Origin: Jiangella alkaliphila
GTDB lineage: Bacteria; Actinomycetota; Actinomycetes; Jiangellales; Jiangellaceae
NCBI RefSeq assembly: GCF_900105925.1
Contig: NZ_LT629791.1
Location: 2,267,278 to 2,331,277, forward strand
Direction of reading: 5' to 3'
DNA: 64,000 bases
Shown here piece by piece: positions 1-11,242 of this stretch. The first letter of the stretch is position 1. The number at the start of each line of letters is the position of its first letter. Position numbers and translations under genes: made by a program. The notes beneath the pieces are model-generated. The model was not told the DNA's origin, searched no databases, and was given only the letters and a program-made list of their open reading frames with translations.

Positions 1-80
1 GATCAACTCGGCAAGGGGGGGTGTGCCGTGGGGCGGAAATCGAGGTGCGGCGCGACCGCCGGGCCGCCTAGCGTGCGGCC

Positions 81-587
81 ATGACCACGGAATTGCTCAG
101 CGCCCTCGGTGACCCGAAGCGGGTGGCCGTGCTCGGCGCCCTGTGCGCGCGGCCGGAGGTCAGCACCGTCGCGGAGGTCGGGGCGCGGGCCGGGTTGTCC
201 GAGCGCGACGTGCAGCGGGCGCTGGCGGTGCTCGGCGGGGCCGGACTGGTCCGCCGCGACGACGCCGGGCTGAGCGCCGACCTCGAGCCGATCCGGGCAG
301 CCGCCGCCGCTGCCGTGGCGGCGACACCGGTCGGCCGGGTGGCGGCGGACTTCCCGCGGCTGGACGGCTGCCTGAAGAACGGCCGCATCGCCACCATACC
401 GGCCGGCAACGGGCTCAAGGCCGAGCTGGGCCGGCTGGTCGTGGCCGCCCTGCCGCAGCGCGACGCGTACACCGAGAAGGAGCTCACCGCCGAGCTGGCC
501 GCCCTGGGCGACGAGCCGGTCGCGCTGCGCCGGCTGCTGGTCGACCTGCGCCTGGTCGGCCGGGCCGCCGACGGCTCGCGCTACTGA
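81..587 (+). CDS. HTH regulator with DUF2087 domain
   Basis: A 168-residue cytoplasmic protein. Residues 1-65 resemble an ArsR-like winged helix (LGDPKRVAVLGAL, then a second helix ending in a recognition-like segment). Residues about 90-168 match the DUF2087 pattern: a basic strand (GRIATIPA), the YTEKEL motif, and a C-terminal LVDLRLVGRAADGSRY typical of that family. Proteins of this architecture are presumed DNA-binding regulators, but no ligand is known. The ATG at 81 is the first good start after the window edge. It stands alone upstream of the SDR gene, 73 nt away and co-directional. Confidence 0.8.
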   Translation: MTTELLSALGDPKRVAVLGALCARPEVSTVAEVGARAGLSERDVQRALAVLGGAGLVRRDDAGLSADLEPIRAAAAAAVAATPVGRVAADFPRLDGCLKNGRIATIPAGNGLKAELGRLVVAALPQRDAYTEKELTAELAALGDEPVALRRLLVDLRLVGRAADGSRY

Positions 588-660
588 CTCACGTCCTGAC
601 CCTTGCCGGTGGTACTGGCGGTACCTGGGAACCGAGGCCGCGTGGCCCGAGCCTGGACGC

Positions 661-1521
661 ATGGAGCATGCGGTGGTCACGGGGGCGAACTCGGGCATCG
701 GCGAACAGATCGCGACGGGCTTGGCCCGGCACGGAGCGTCCGTGGTCCTCGTCGCGCGGAATCGGGAGCGGCTCGAGGCGGCCCGGCGCCGCATCGCGCA
801 GGTCGCACCCGGGGTGGACCTGGAGGTGGAGCCGGTCGACCTCTCGGACCTGGACGGGGTCCGTACCCTGGCCGAACGGCTGGCCGGGCGGGACCCGTCG
901 ATCGTGGTGAGCAACGCCGCGGTCATCGCCCCGCTCGACGATCGGACTCCCGAGGGACTGCATCGGTCGCTGGCGACGAACCACCTCGCGCCGTACCTGC
1001 TGCTGCGCACGATCGCGGAGCGACCGAGCCCGCGGAGTCGCCGGTTCGTCGTGGTCGGCGGCTCACCGAGCGGACTGCGACGGACCCCCGTCGACCTGGA
1101 CGACCTCAACCTCGAGACCGGCCGGGGATTGGCCTGGCCGCCGAGCTTCCGCCCGTTCGCCGCCTACGCCCGCACGAAGAACATGAACACGATGTTCGTG
1201 TACGGCCTCGCGCGGCGGCTGCGCGGCACCGGCTCGACGGTGAACGGCGCCCACCCGGGCATCATCAAGGGCGGGCGCCTGAACCGCCACGACCGCGGGG
1301 CCTTGCGGGTGTTCGGCTCGGTGGTCGGTGTGTTCTCGCCGGGCACCGAGACCGGCGCTGACACCCCGCTCTGGCTGGCGACGGCCCCCGAGGTCGACGG
1401 CGTGTCCGGGCGGTTCTACGTCAAGCGCAAGGCCGTGGAGACAGCCGGCCACACCACCGATCCGGACCGCGTCGAACGGCTCTGGCGCGAGAGCGCCCGG
1501 CTGGTCGGGCTACCGGCCTGA
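661..1521 (+). CDS. Short-chain dehydrogenase/reductase
   Basis: A 286-residue SDR-family NAD(P)-dependent oxidoreductase of the retinol-dehydrogenase-like branch. The cofactor motif TGANSGIG is at residues 8-15, an SNAA motif replaces the usual NNAG, and the catalytic pair is Tyr169/Lys173 in YARTK, with HPG following the active site. The substrate cannot be read from the sequence. The 3' end overlaps the convergent XRE-family gene by 12 nt. The truncated SDR at the right end of the window belongs to the same broad branch (PFAAYA at the active site in both). Confidence 0.88.
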   Translation: MEHAVVTGANSGIGEQIATGLARHGASVVLVARNRERLEAARRRIAQVAPGVDLEVEPVDLSDLDGVRTLAERLAGRDPSIVVSNAAVIAPLDDRTPEGLHRSLATNHLAPYLLLRTIAERPSPRSRRFVVVGGSPSGLRRTPVDLDDLNLETGRGLAWPPSFRPFAAYARTKNMNTMFVYGLARRLRGTGSTVNGAHPGIIKGGRLNRHDRGALRVFGSVVGVFSPGTETGADTPLWLATAPEVDGVSGRFYVKRKAVETAGHTTDPDRVERLWRESARLVGLPA

Positions 1522-2348
1522 CCGGGTGCTCGCGCCGGCGCGCAGCTGGTCGAGCTTGGCCGCGTCCTCACTGCCGGGCGGCGCGCTGTAGACCACGATC
1601 CGGAGGTCGGAGTCCAGCGCGGAGAACACGTCGCAGTCGAGTGTGAGCGGGCCGATCTCCGGGTGGTCGACGGTCTTGCGCTCGGCCACCCGATGGGGCA
1701 TGGCGAAGTCGTCCCACAGCCCGGCGAAGGCGGGGCTCACGGACCGCAGCTCGGCCACGAGCGCCGCGAGGTCAACGTCCTCGGGGTACGTAGCGACCGC
1801 TCGCCGCAGGTCGGCCACGAGTTCGCGGCCGAGCCGCTCGTGCTCCTCGGCCGTGTGCGCCACGGGGCTGGGCCGGCCGGTGAAGTGATGCCACGCGAGA
1901 TTCGCCTCGCGCCCGGACGCGTCCGTCGTGATGCCGATGAGCGCGACCCACAACCCATTGGCGAGCACGAGGTCCCAGCTCGCGGTGAAGACCGCCGTGG
2001 GTGTGTCCTGGAGCCGGTCGAGAACGCGGCCGGTGCCTGGGCTGAGCTGGCGCGGGACCGCTCCGCCGGCCGGCGGCGGCTGCACGCCGGCCAGGCGATA
2101 GAGCGTCTCGCGCTCCTCGACCGTCAGGTGGAGCGCTCGGGCGAGAGCACCCAGGACCTGCGGCGACGGGTTCCGGGCGCGTCCCTGCTCGAGCTGGACG
2201 AGGTAGTCGACCGAGATCCCGGCCAGCACGGCCAGTTCCTCCCGGCGCAGACCCGGCGCGCGACGCGGCCCGGCGTCGGGCAGACCGGCCGCGGCCGGCG
2301 TCACCCGCTGCCGCCACGAGCGCAGCACACGGGCGAAGTCGGCGCCGG

Positions 2349-2352
<4 letters not shown>
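1510..2352 (-). CDS. XRE/MmyB-type transcriptional regulator
   Basis: A 280-residue regulator. Residues 1-75 form a helix-turn-helix of the XRE type with the actinobacterial signature RRAPGLRREELAVLAGIS and YLVQLEQGRARNPSPQVL. The remainder is the MmyB-like ligand-binding domain (TASWDLVLANGLW, LAWHHF, LDCDVF). In actinomycetes such regulators often control a neighbouring oxidoreductase, so the convergent SDR at 661-1521 is a plausible target (inference). The GTG start at 2352 overlaps the pgm stop by 4 nt, so translation is probably coupled to pgm. Confidence 0.9.
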
Positions 2353-4007
<1,655 letters not shown>

Positions 4008-4029
4008 CGTGTCATCCTCTCTCGCCTCG

Positions 4030-4061
4030 GGTACGTCTGTACCGTGCGCGCGCCATACAAT
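4030..4061. promoter_or_regulatory. Divergent promoter region between pgm and the CNNM gene
   Basis: The 107-nt gap between the two divergent starts contains a short dyad, GGTAC-GTCT-GTACC (4030-4043), and on the plus strand a -10-like TACAAT at 4056-4061. No convincing -35 box is present. The dyad could be an operator, but its arms are only 5 bp, so this is a weak call. Confidence 0.3.
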
Positions 4062-4114
4062 TCGCCGATGAATGACAGCTCTCCTGGCCGACATAGCGTG
4101 CAGGGGTCCCAGCC

Positions 4115-5434
4115 GTGAACCAGGGCACCCTGCTGAACCTCGGTCTCGTCCTCGTCTTCATCCTCGTCGGCGGCGTCTTCGCCGCGACGGAGCTCGCACT
4201 CGTCTCGCTGCGGGAGAGCCAGCTGGCCCAGATGGCCCAGCAGGGCCGCCGCGGCGAGCGGGTCTCCGAGTTGGCCCGCAACCCCAACCGCTTCCTCTCC
4301 GCCGTGCAGATCGGCGTCACCCTCGCCGGCTTCTTCTCCGCCGCCTACGGCGCCTCGACCCTCGCGCCCGACCTCTCCCCGGTCCTGCAGGACTGGGGGC
4401 TGCCCGAGGGCGCGGCCGACACCCTCGCCTTCATCGTGCTCACGCTGTTCGTCGCCTACCTCTCGCTGGTGCTGGGTGAGCTCGTACCCAAACGCATCGC
4501 GTTGCAGCGGGCGGCCGGCGTCTCGCTGGCGGTCGCGCCGCCGCTGGACCGGTTCGCGACGATGATGCGCCCGGTCATCTGGTTCCTGTCCAAGTCCACC
4601 GACCTCGTCGTCCGTGGCCTCGGCGGCGATCCCTCCGCCCAGCGCGAGGAGATGAGCGAGGACGAGCTGCGCGAGCTGGTCTCCGGCCACGGGGGCCTCA
4701 GCGAGGAGGAGCGGCGCATCGTCGGCGACGTGCTCGACGTCGGCGACCGGCAGGTCCGCGAGGTCATGCGCCCGCGTACCGAGGTCGACTTCCTCGACGC
4801 GGACATGCCGGTGTTCAAGGCGGTCAAGCTGGCGTCGACGATGCCGCACTCGCGCTACCCGGTGGTCGGCACGTCCACCGACGACGTCGTCGGCTTCGTG
4901 CACGTGCGCGACCTGTTCGACCCGGAGATGTCCGGGCGCAGCATCCGGGTCGGCGAGCTGGTCCGCGACGTGCTCGTGCTGCCGGGCACGAAACGGGTGC
5001 TGCCGGCGATGACGGAGATGCGCCGGCAGGGCTCGCACCTGGCCGTCGTCGTCGACGAGTACGGCGGCACCGCCGGCATCGTCACGCTCGAGGACCTCGT
5101 CGAGGAGCTGGTCGGCGAGATCCGGGACGAGTACGACACCGACGAGCTGCCCGTGGCCGCCGCGGCCGGCGGCGTGGTCGACGTCGACGGCATGTTCAAC
5201 GTCGGCGACTTCGCCGAGCGCACCGGCGTCGACCTGCCCGACGGCCCGTACGAGACGGTGGCCGGCTTCGTGGTCGCCCGGCTCGGCCGGCTGCCGTCGG
5301 TCGGCGACGTCGTCGACTACGACGGGGTGCGGATCGAGGTCTTGTCGCTGGACGGACGGCGGGCCTCGCGGCTGCGCGTCCACCCCCGGCCGGGGCCGCC
5401 GACGGCCGAGGTGATCCCGCCGGTGAACGGCTGA
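4115..5434 (+). CDS. CNNM/CBS-domain membrane protein (HlyC/CorC family)
   Basis: A 439-residue membrane protein of the hemolysin-C/CNNM family. An N-terminal CNNM transmembrane domain (about residues 1-200) contains the NPNRFLSAVQIGVTLAGF and GELVPKR signatures. Two CBS domains follow (about 215-335; RPRTEVDFLD, HSRYPVVG, VVVDEYGGTAGIVTLEDL), then a C-terminal CorC/HlyC FAD-like domain. Family members have been linked to magnesium or cobalt transport and resistance, but the substrate here is not determinable. The GTG start at 4115 precedes a typical N-terminal hydrophobic helix. Confidence 0.9.
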   Translation: MNQGTLLNLGLVLVFILVGGVFAATELALVSLRESQLAQMAQQGRRGERVSELARNPNRFLSAVQIGVTLAGFFSAAYGASTLAPDLSPVLQDWGLPEGAADTLAFIVLTLFVAYLSLVLGELVPKRIALQRAAGVSLAVAPPLDRFATMMRPVIWFLSKSTDLVVRGLGGDPSAQREEMSEDELRELVSGHGGLSEEERRIVGDVLDVGDRQVREVMRPRTEVDFLDADMPVFKAVKLASTMPHSRYPVVGTSTDDVVGFVHVRDLFDPEMSGRSIRVGELVRDVLVLPGTKRVLPAMTEMRRQGSHLAVVVDEYGGTAGIVTLEDLVEELVGEIRDEYDTDELPVAAAAGGVVDVDGMFNVGDFAERTGVDLPDGPYETVAGFVVARLGRLPSVGDVVDYDGVRIEVLSLDGRRASRLRVHPRPGPPTAEVIPPVNG

Positions 5435-5456
5435 CCGGCCGCCCGGGCCGCTCCCG

Positions 5457-6698
5457 TCACCAGTCGTGCACGGTGCCGTCGGTGAGCCGGTTGTAGGGCA
5501 GGTAGGCCCGCTGGTACGGATACTTGCCGGCCTCGTCGGTGTCGAGGGTGACGCCGAGGCCGGGCTCGTCGCCGGGGTGCAGCCGGCCGTCCTTCCAGGT
5601 GAAGGTCTGGTGGAAGACCTCGTCGGTCCTCGCGCCGTGCTTCATGTACTCCTGGATGCCGAAGTTGTGGATCGCCAGGCCCAGGTGCAGTGCGGCGGCC
5701 ATGCCGACCGGAGAGATGTCGGTGGGCCCGTGCATGCCGGACCTGATCTGGTACTGCGCGGCGAAGTCGAGGATCTTCCGCAGGTGCGTGATGCCGCCGG
5801 TGTGCGTCACCGCCGAGCGCACGTAGTCGATCAGCTGCTCGGTGACGAGGGTCTGGTAGTCCCAGACGGTGTTGAAGACCTCGCCGATGGCCAGCGGCGT
5901 CGTGGTGTGCTGGCGGACCAGCCGCAGGCCCTGCTGGTTCTCGGCCGGCGTGCAGTCCTCCAGCCAGAACAGGTCGTACGGCTCCAGCGCCTTGCCGAGC
6001 CTGCCCGCCTGGATCGGCGTCATCCGGTGGTGGCCGTCGTGCAGCAGCGGCAGCTCCGGCCCGAACTCGCCCCGCACGGCCTCGAACACACCGGGTAGGT
6101 GCCGCAGGTAGGCGCGGGTGTCCCAGTCCTCCTCCTGCGGGAACACGCCGCGGCTGGCCGGCTCGTAGTCATACCGGTCGCCGACGGTGACGTCAGCGCG
6201 CTGGGTCGCCGCGACCCCGTAGACCGCCTTCAGCCCGGGCACGCCGGTCTGGATCCGGATGGCGCGGTAGCCCTGCTCGAGGTGGTCGCGGACGCTGTCG
6301 AACAGCTCCGGCAGGTCGCGGCCGCTGGCGTGCCCGTAGGCGAGCAGCCCGGTCCGCGACGCGCCGCCGAGCAGCTGGTAGAGCGGCATCCCGGCGGCCC
6401 TGGCCTTGAGGTCCCACAGGGCGACGTCGACGGCGGCGATCGCGGCCATGGTGACGGGGCCGCGGCGCCAGTAGGCGCTGCGGTACAGGAACTGCCAGGT
6501 GTCCTCGATGCGGTGCGGGTCGCGGCCGATCAGCAGCGGCGCGACGTGGTCGCGCAGGTACGACACGACGGCCAGCTCGCGGCCGTTCAGCGTCGCGTCG
6601 CCGAGCCCGGTGAGGCCGTCGTCGGTGGTCAGCCGCAACGTCACGAAGTTCCGGTCCGGGCTGGTCACCACGACCTCGGCCGTCTCGATGCTCGTCAT
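5457..6698 (-). CDS. manD: Enolase-superfamily sugar-acid dehydratase, mannonate dehydratase (ManD/RspA) type
   Basis: A 413-residue TIM-barrel enzyme of the mandelate racemase/enolase superfamily. [20 protein letters not shown] marks the first barrel strand region, and [30 protein letters not shown] and a C-terminal GTVHDW-like end resemble ManD/RspA. The family typically dehydrates D-mannonate to 2-keto-3-deoxygluconate, but many homologues have weak or other sugar-acid activity, so specificity is inferred. It is convergent with the CNNM gene and divergent from trpS, with no other sugar-acid gene beside it. Confidence 0.85.
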   Translation of the reverse strand: MTSIETAEVVVTSPDRNFVTLRLTTDDGLTGLGDATLNGRELAVVSYLRDHVAPLLIGRDPHRIEDTWQFLYRSAYWRRGPVTMAAIAAVDVALWDLKARAAGMPLYQLLGGASRTGLLAYGHASGRDLPELFDSVRDHLEQGYRAIRIQTGVPGLKAVYGVAATQRADVTVGDRYDYEPASRGVFPQEEDWDTRAYLRHLPGVFEAVRGEFGPELPLLHDGHHRMTPIQAGRLGKALEPYDLFWLEDCTPAENQQGLRLVRQHTTTPLAIGEVFNTVWDYQTLVTEQLIDYVRSAVTHTGGITHLRKILDFAAQYQIRSGMHGPTDISPVGMAAALHLGLAIHNFGIQEYMKHGARTDEVFHQTFTWKDGRLHPGDEPGLGVTLDTDEAGKYPYQRAYLPYNRLTDGTVHDW

Positions 6699-6768
6699 GC
6701 GTGCATGCTAGGGACTGCGCCGGGCGGGCCGAACGGCGCACCGGCGTGTCCCGCCGCGAAGTGACTGA

Positions 6769-7791
<1,023 letters not shown>

Positions 7792-7795
7792 CCCG

Positions 7796-8347
7796 GTGAC
7801 AGACGCACCTGAGCCCAGCGGCCAGACGATCGGGCTGGCCGTCCCGATCCCGGAGCCCTACGGCCGCGAGCTGCAGGACTGGCGCCGCTCGTTCGGCGAC
7901 CCGCTGGCCGACGCCATCCCGGCGCACATCACGCTGCTGCCGCCGACGGCCCTCACCGCCGCCGACCGCGACGGCGTGTACGAGCACCTCGACAAGGTCG
8001 CCGCGCGGTTCGCGCCGTTCCGGGTGCACCTGCGCGGCACGGCGACGTTCCTGCCGGTGTCGCCGGTGGTGTTCGTGGCGCTCGCGCAGGGCATCTCGGC
8101 GTGCGAGCGGCTGTCCGACGCCATCCGCACCGGCCCGCTCGCGGTCGACCTGTCCTTCCCGTACCACCCGCACGTCACCGTCGCCCACCACGTGTCCGAG
8201 GAGGCGATGGACAACGCCTTCGACACCCTGGCCGGCTACGACGCCGGCTTCGACGTCGCGGCGTTCAGCCTCTACGAGCACGGCGACGACGGCTACTGGC
8301 GGCGCGAGCGCGACTTCGTCCTGACGGGAGAGGCAGCGCGCGTGTGA
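7796..8347 (+). CDS. 2'-5' RNA ligase family protein
   Basis: A 183-residue 2H-phosphoesterase-fold protein. The two diagnostic HxT motifs are HITLLPP (around residue 43) and HVTVAHH (around residue 125). Family members act on 2'-5' or cyclic phosphodiester bonds in RNA; the physiological substrate is not known. The GTG at 7796, just after the trpS stop, is preferred over an upstream ATG at 7712 that would lie inside trpS. The stop overlaps the yihY-type gene start by 4 nt. Confidence 0.85.
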   Translation: MTDAPEPSGQTIGLAVPIPEPYGRELQDWRRSFGDPLADAIPAHITLLPPTALTAADRDGVYEHLDKVAARFAPFRVHLRGTATFLPVSPVVFVALAQGISACERLSDAIRTGPLAVDLSFPYHPHVTVAHHVSEEAMDNAFDTLAGYDAGFDVAAFSLYEHGDDGYWRRERDFVLTGEAARV

Positions 8348-9393
8348 TCGCCCGGCTCCGCGCGGTCTGGGACCGGCTGCAGCTGACCCTCCCGCTGCGC
8401 GCCTGGAAACGCTACGGCGACCTGCGCGGCAACCGGCTGGCCGGCGCGTCCAGCTTCTACGGGTTCGTGTCGCTGTTCCCGCTGCTCGTGCTGTCGGCGG
8501 CGATCGTCAGCGCCATCGCCGGACCGTCCGGCGTCGAGACCGTGCAGGAGATCGTCGACGACAACCTGCCCGGGCTCGACGTCGATGTGAGCACGTTCCA
8601 CAGCAATGCCGGCACCGTCGGGCTCATCGGCGCCGTGACGCTGCTGTTCACCGGCCTCGGCTGGGTCGACTCCGTCCGCGCCGCCGTCCGCTCCATGTGG
8701 GGCCTCGACGACCAGCCCGGCAACATCGTGGTGCGCAAGGGCCTCGACATCGTGTCGCTGGCCGGGCTCGGCCTGCTCATCCTGGTGTCCACCGGCGCCA
8801 GCGTCGTGGTCGTCTCGTTCGCCGGCGACGTTCTCGACTGGCTCGGGCTCGGCAGCGGCGGCTGGCTGATCCGGCTGTTCAGCGGCCTCGTGTCGGTCGG
8901 CGTCAGCACGGCGCTGTTCGCCTACCTGCTGGCCGGGTTGCCGCGCATCGTGGTCCCGTTCCGCAACCTGGTCGTCGTGTCGCTGCTGGGCGCCGTCGTC
9001 TTCGAGATCCTCAAGCAGTTCCTGGTGCAGTACGTGGTCGGCACGGCCACGCAGAACTCGTACGCCGCCTTCGCCGCGCCACTGGCCATGCTGGCTTGGA
9101 TCTACCTGGTGACCCGGCTGCTCATGGTCGCCGCGGCGCTGACGGCCGAGAGCGCCATCGACCAGCTCGAGGCGGCCGAGCGCGCCGAGACCGCGGCGAC
9201 GCTGCAGTCGCAGACACGGGGCGCGGTTCCTGACGGGGTCGCGCCGGCGGACCTGCTGTCGCCGGGGCAGATCCGGGCGACCGGGGTCGCCGCCGGCGCG
9301 GTGCTCGGCGCCTCGGGCCTGGCGCTGGCCCTCCTCGCGGCCCGCGCCGCCCGCACCGTCCGCTCCGCGCTCCGGCGTCAGCGAGACGAGTAG
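8344..9393 (+). CDS. YihY/virulence factor BrkB family membrane protein
   Basis: A 349-residue integral membrane protein of the YihY (UPF0761) family. Typical features are an N-terminal AWKRYGDLRGNRLAGASSFYGF segment, about six transmembrane helices across residues 25-275, and the family motif around SYAAFAAPLAMLAWIYL. The biochemical role of the family is unresolved (once misassigned as RNase BN). The C-terminal 75 residues are Ala-rich with one additional hydrophobic stretch. The GTG start at 8344 overlaps the RNA ligase stop. The 3' end overlaps the convergent carboxypeptidase gene by 16 nt. Confidence 0.86.
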   Translation: MIARLRAVWDRLQLTLPLRAWKRYGDLRGNRLAGASSFYGFVSLFPLLVLSAAIVSAIAGPSGVETVQEIVDDNLPGLDVDVSTFHSNAGTVGLIGAVTLLFTGLGWVDSVRAAVRSMWGLDDQPGNIVVRKGLDIVSLAGLGLLILVSTGASVVVVSFAGDVLDWLGLGSGGWLIRLFSGLVSVGVSTALFAYLLAGLPRIVVPFRNLVVVSLLGAVVFEILKQFLVQYVVGTATQNSYAAFAAPLAMLAWIYLVTRLLMVAAALTAESAIDQLEAAERAETAATLQSQTRGAVPDGVAPADLLSPGQIRATGVAAGAVLGASGLALALLAARAARTVRSALRRQRDE

Positions 9394-10601
9394 CGGCCGG
9401 ACGACTTGGGGCGGCGCCGGCGCAGGGCGAAGCCGAGCCCGCCGGCCAGCGCGGCCGCCGCGAGGCTGAGCCAGACCACCGGCGGCACGTCGTCGGAGCT
9501 GCCGCCAGGGCTGGTCAGCGCGTCGCCGTAGTCCTCGAGCGGGTTGCGCCCGAGGATGTCGCCCTCGTCGGCGGCGTCGGTGACCATCGCCTCGACCTCG
9601 TCGGGCGCGACGAGGTGGCCGATCGGCTGGGTCTTCGGCGCGGCCAGCGCCCAGTCGAACAGGGCGGCGGCGGTGTCCTCGGCCCGGCCCTCGGCGCCGA
9701 GGACGGTCGCGATGAGGGTGCGGCCGTCGCGCTCGACCGCGCCGACGAAGGTGTGGCCGGCGAGCGTCGTGAACCCGGTCTTCAGGCCGATGGTGCCCTC
9801 GTAGGAGCCGAGCAGCCGGTTCTGGTTCTGGATCTGGAACGTCGCGCCGTCGGTGCCGGGGAAGTCGTAGGCAGGGGTGGCGGCCAGCGCGGCGATCGTC
9901 TCGTCGTCGAGGGCCTCGCGGCCGATCAGCGCGAGGTCGTAGGCCGACGACAGCTGGCCGGGGGAGTCCAGGCCGTGCGGAGTGACGGCCTTGGTGTCGA
10001 ACGCGCCGAGCCGGCGGGCCTCGTCGTTCATCTTGTCGACGGTGACGTCCTGGCCGCCGGCCGCCTCGGCGATGGCGTGCGCGGCGTCGTTGCCGGACGC
10101 GAGCATCAGGCCGTGCAGGAGCTGGTCGACGGTGTACGTCTGGGTGGCGACGATGCCGACGCGGCTGCCCTCGACCGACGCGTCCTCCTCGGTGGCGACG
10201 TAGGTCTCGTCGGGCTCCAGCGCGGAGCCGGTGGCCAGCGCCGTCAGCAGCTTGATCGTGCTGGCCGGCGGGCGGCGCTCGTGCGGGCTGTACGCGGCCA
10301 GGACGTCGCCGGTCTCGGCGTCGGCGATCAGCCAGGACTGCCCGTCGACGACGGGCAGCGGCGGCGCCGTCGTCGACACCAGCGGCACCCCGGTGGCGGC
10401 CAGCTCCTCGCCGCCGACGATCTCGTCGACGGGGGAGTCGGCCGGCGGCTCCAGGATGGTGGACGGCGGCGTGGCCGGCGCGGTCGCCGCCGGCGTCTCG
10501 GCGTGCGCCGGCAGCAGCGCGCCGGACCCGAGCATGACGAGGGCCGCCACCGGCACGATCCAGGCGCGGTGGCTGCGGTGGGAGCGCAGTGCGGGGCCCA
10601 T
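9378..10601 (-). CDS. D-alanyl-D-alanine carboxypeptidase (peptidase S11)
   Basis: A secreted penicillin-binding protein that trims the terminal D-Ala of peptidoglycan stem peptides. The SxxK motif is at Ser114-Lys117 (PPASTIK), SxN at Ser169-Asn171 (SGN), and KTG at Lys274-Gly276. A signal peptide spans about residues 12-34 (IVPVAALVMLGSGALLPAHA). The C-terminus has a hydrophobic helix followed by basic residues (RRRRPKSSGR), suggesting membrane anchoring. The frame is open to 10676, but the ATG at 10601 gives a normal signal peptide. A MarR-family gene lies 37 nt upstream on the same strand. Confidence 0.92.
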   Translation of the reverse strand: MGPALRSHRSHRAWIVPVAALVMLGSGALLPAHAETPAATAPATPPSTILEPPADSPVDEIVGGEELAATGVPLVSTTAPPLPVVDGQSWLIADAETGDVLAAYSPHERRPPASTIKLLTALATGSALEPDETYVATEEDASVEGSRVGIVATQTYTVDQLLHGLMLASGNDAAHAIAEAAGGQDVTVDKMNDEARRLGAFDTKAVTPHGLDSPGQLSSAYDLALIGREALDDETIAALAATPAYDFPGTDGATFQIQNQNRLLGSYEGTIGLKTGFTTLAGHTFVGAVERDGRTLIATVLGAEGRAEDTAAALFDWALAAPKTQPIGHLVAPDEVEAMVTDAADEGDILGRNPLEDYGDALTSPGGSSDDVPPVVWLSLAAAALAGGLGFALRRRRPKSSGRYSSR

Positions 10602-10638
10602 GGTCGAGGTCAGACTAACCAGTCGCGGGGACGAGCAG

Positions 10639-11139
10639 TCAGCTCGGTGCGTCGTCGAACGGCAGGACAAGGGCACGGAGCAGGTCGGCTAGCCGCTTGC
10701 GCTCCTCGTCGCCGAGCCCGGCCAGCAGCCGCCGCTCGTTCGCCAGCAGGCCTTCCAGCGCGGCGTCGACGGACTTCTTGCCGAAGTCGGTGAGCTTGAC
10801 CCGGACGGCGCGGCGGTCGTCGTCGTCGCGGCGCCGGCTGACCAGGCCGCGGGCGGTGAGCTTGTCGACCCGCGCCGTCATGGTGCCGCTGGTGACCAGG
10901 GTCTGGCCGAGCAGGACGCCGGGCGACAGCTCGTACGGCTCGCCGGCCCGGCGCAGCGCCGCGAGGACGTCGAACTCCCACGGCTCGAGCCCGTGCTCGG
11001 TGAACGCGGCCCGCCGTTCGCGGTCGAGATGGCGCGCCAGCCGGCTGACGCGCGACAGCACCTCCATGGGGCCGACGTCGAGGTCGGGCCGCTCGTGCCG
11101 CCACGCCTCGGTCAGCCGATCGACCTCGTCCTGAGCCAT
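10639..11139 (-). CDS. MarR-family transcriptional regulator
   Basis: A 166-residue winged-helix regulator. The family core is clear: EFDVLAALRRAG (helix 2), VTSGTMTARVDKLTARGLVSRRRDDDDRRAVRVKLTDFGKK (recognition helix and wing), and flanking dimerisation helices. It is divergent from the methyltransferase gene at 11243 and separated by 103 nt containing a perfect MarR-type dyad. It probably represses that promoter and its own; the effector is unknown. Confidence 0.92.
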   Translation of the reverse strand: MAQDEVDRLTEAWRHERPDLDVGPMEVLSRVSRLARHLDRERRAAFTEHGLEPWEFDVLAALRRAGEPYELSPGVLLGQTLVTSGTMTARVDKLTARGLVSRRRDDDDRRAVRVKLTDFGKKSVDAALEGLLANERRLLAGLGDEERKRLADLLRALVLPFDDAPS

Positions 11140-11178
11140 GCTCAGACTCTACGGCGCAATAATGTCGCAGCCCAAGCT

Positions 11179-11227
11179 TCTTGACGTCGAGAGAGCGGTC
11201 CGTGTCTGTTATCTTGGAGTCAAGATA
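11179..11227. promoter_or_regulatory. Putative MarR operators (one perfect, one imperfect dyad)
   Basis: In the MarR/methyltransferase intergenic region the sequence TATCTTGGAGTCAAGATA (11210-11227) is a perfect 7-bp inverted repeat with a 4-bp spacer. A related imperfect dyad, TCTTGACGTCGAGA (11179-11192), lies 31 bp upstream. Both contain the TCTTGA/TCAAGA half-site typical of MarR-family operators. The perfect dyad ends 15 nt before the methyltransferase ATG, overlapping where its transcript would begin. Confidence 0.65.
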
Positions 11228-11242
11228 TTTTGGGAGGGCGCG

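Noticed and set aside
3-1109. A minus-strand frame of 368 codons covering the first two genes
   Set aside because: Arg/Ser/Pro-rich mirror of the DUF2087 and SDR genes; no start with a ribosome-binding site and no family pattern.
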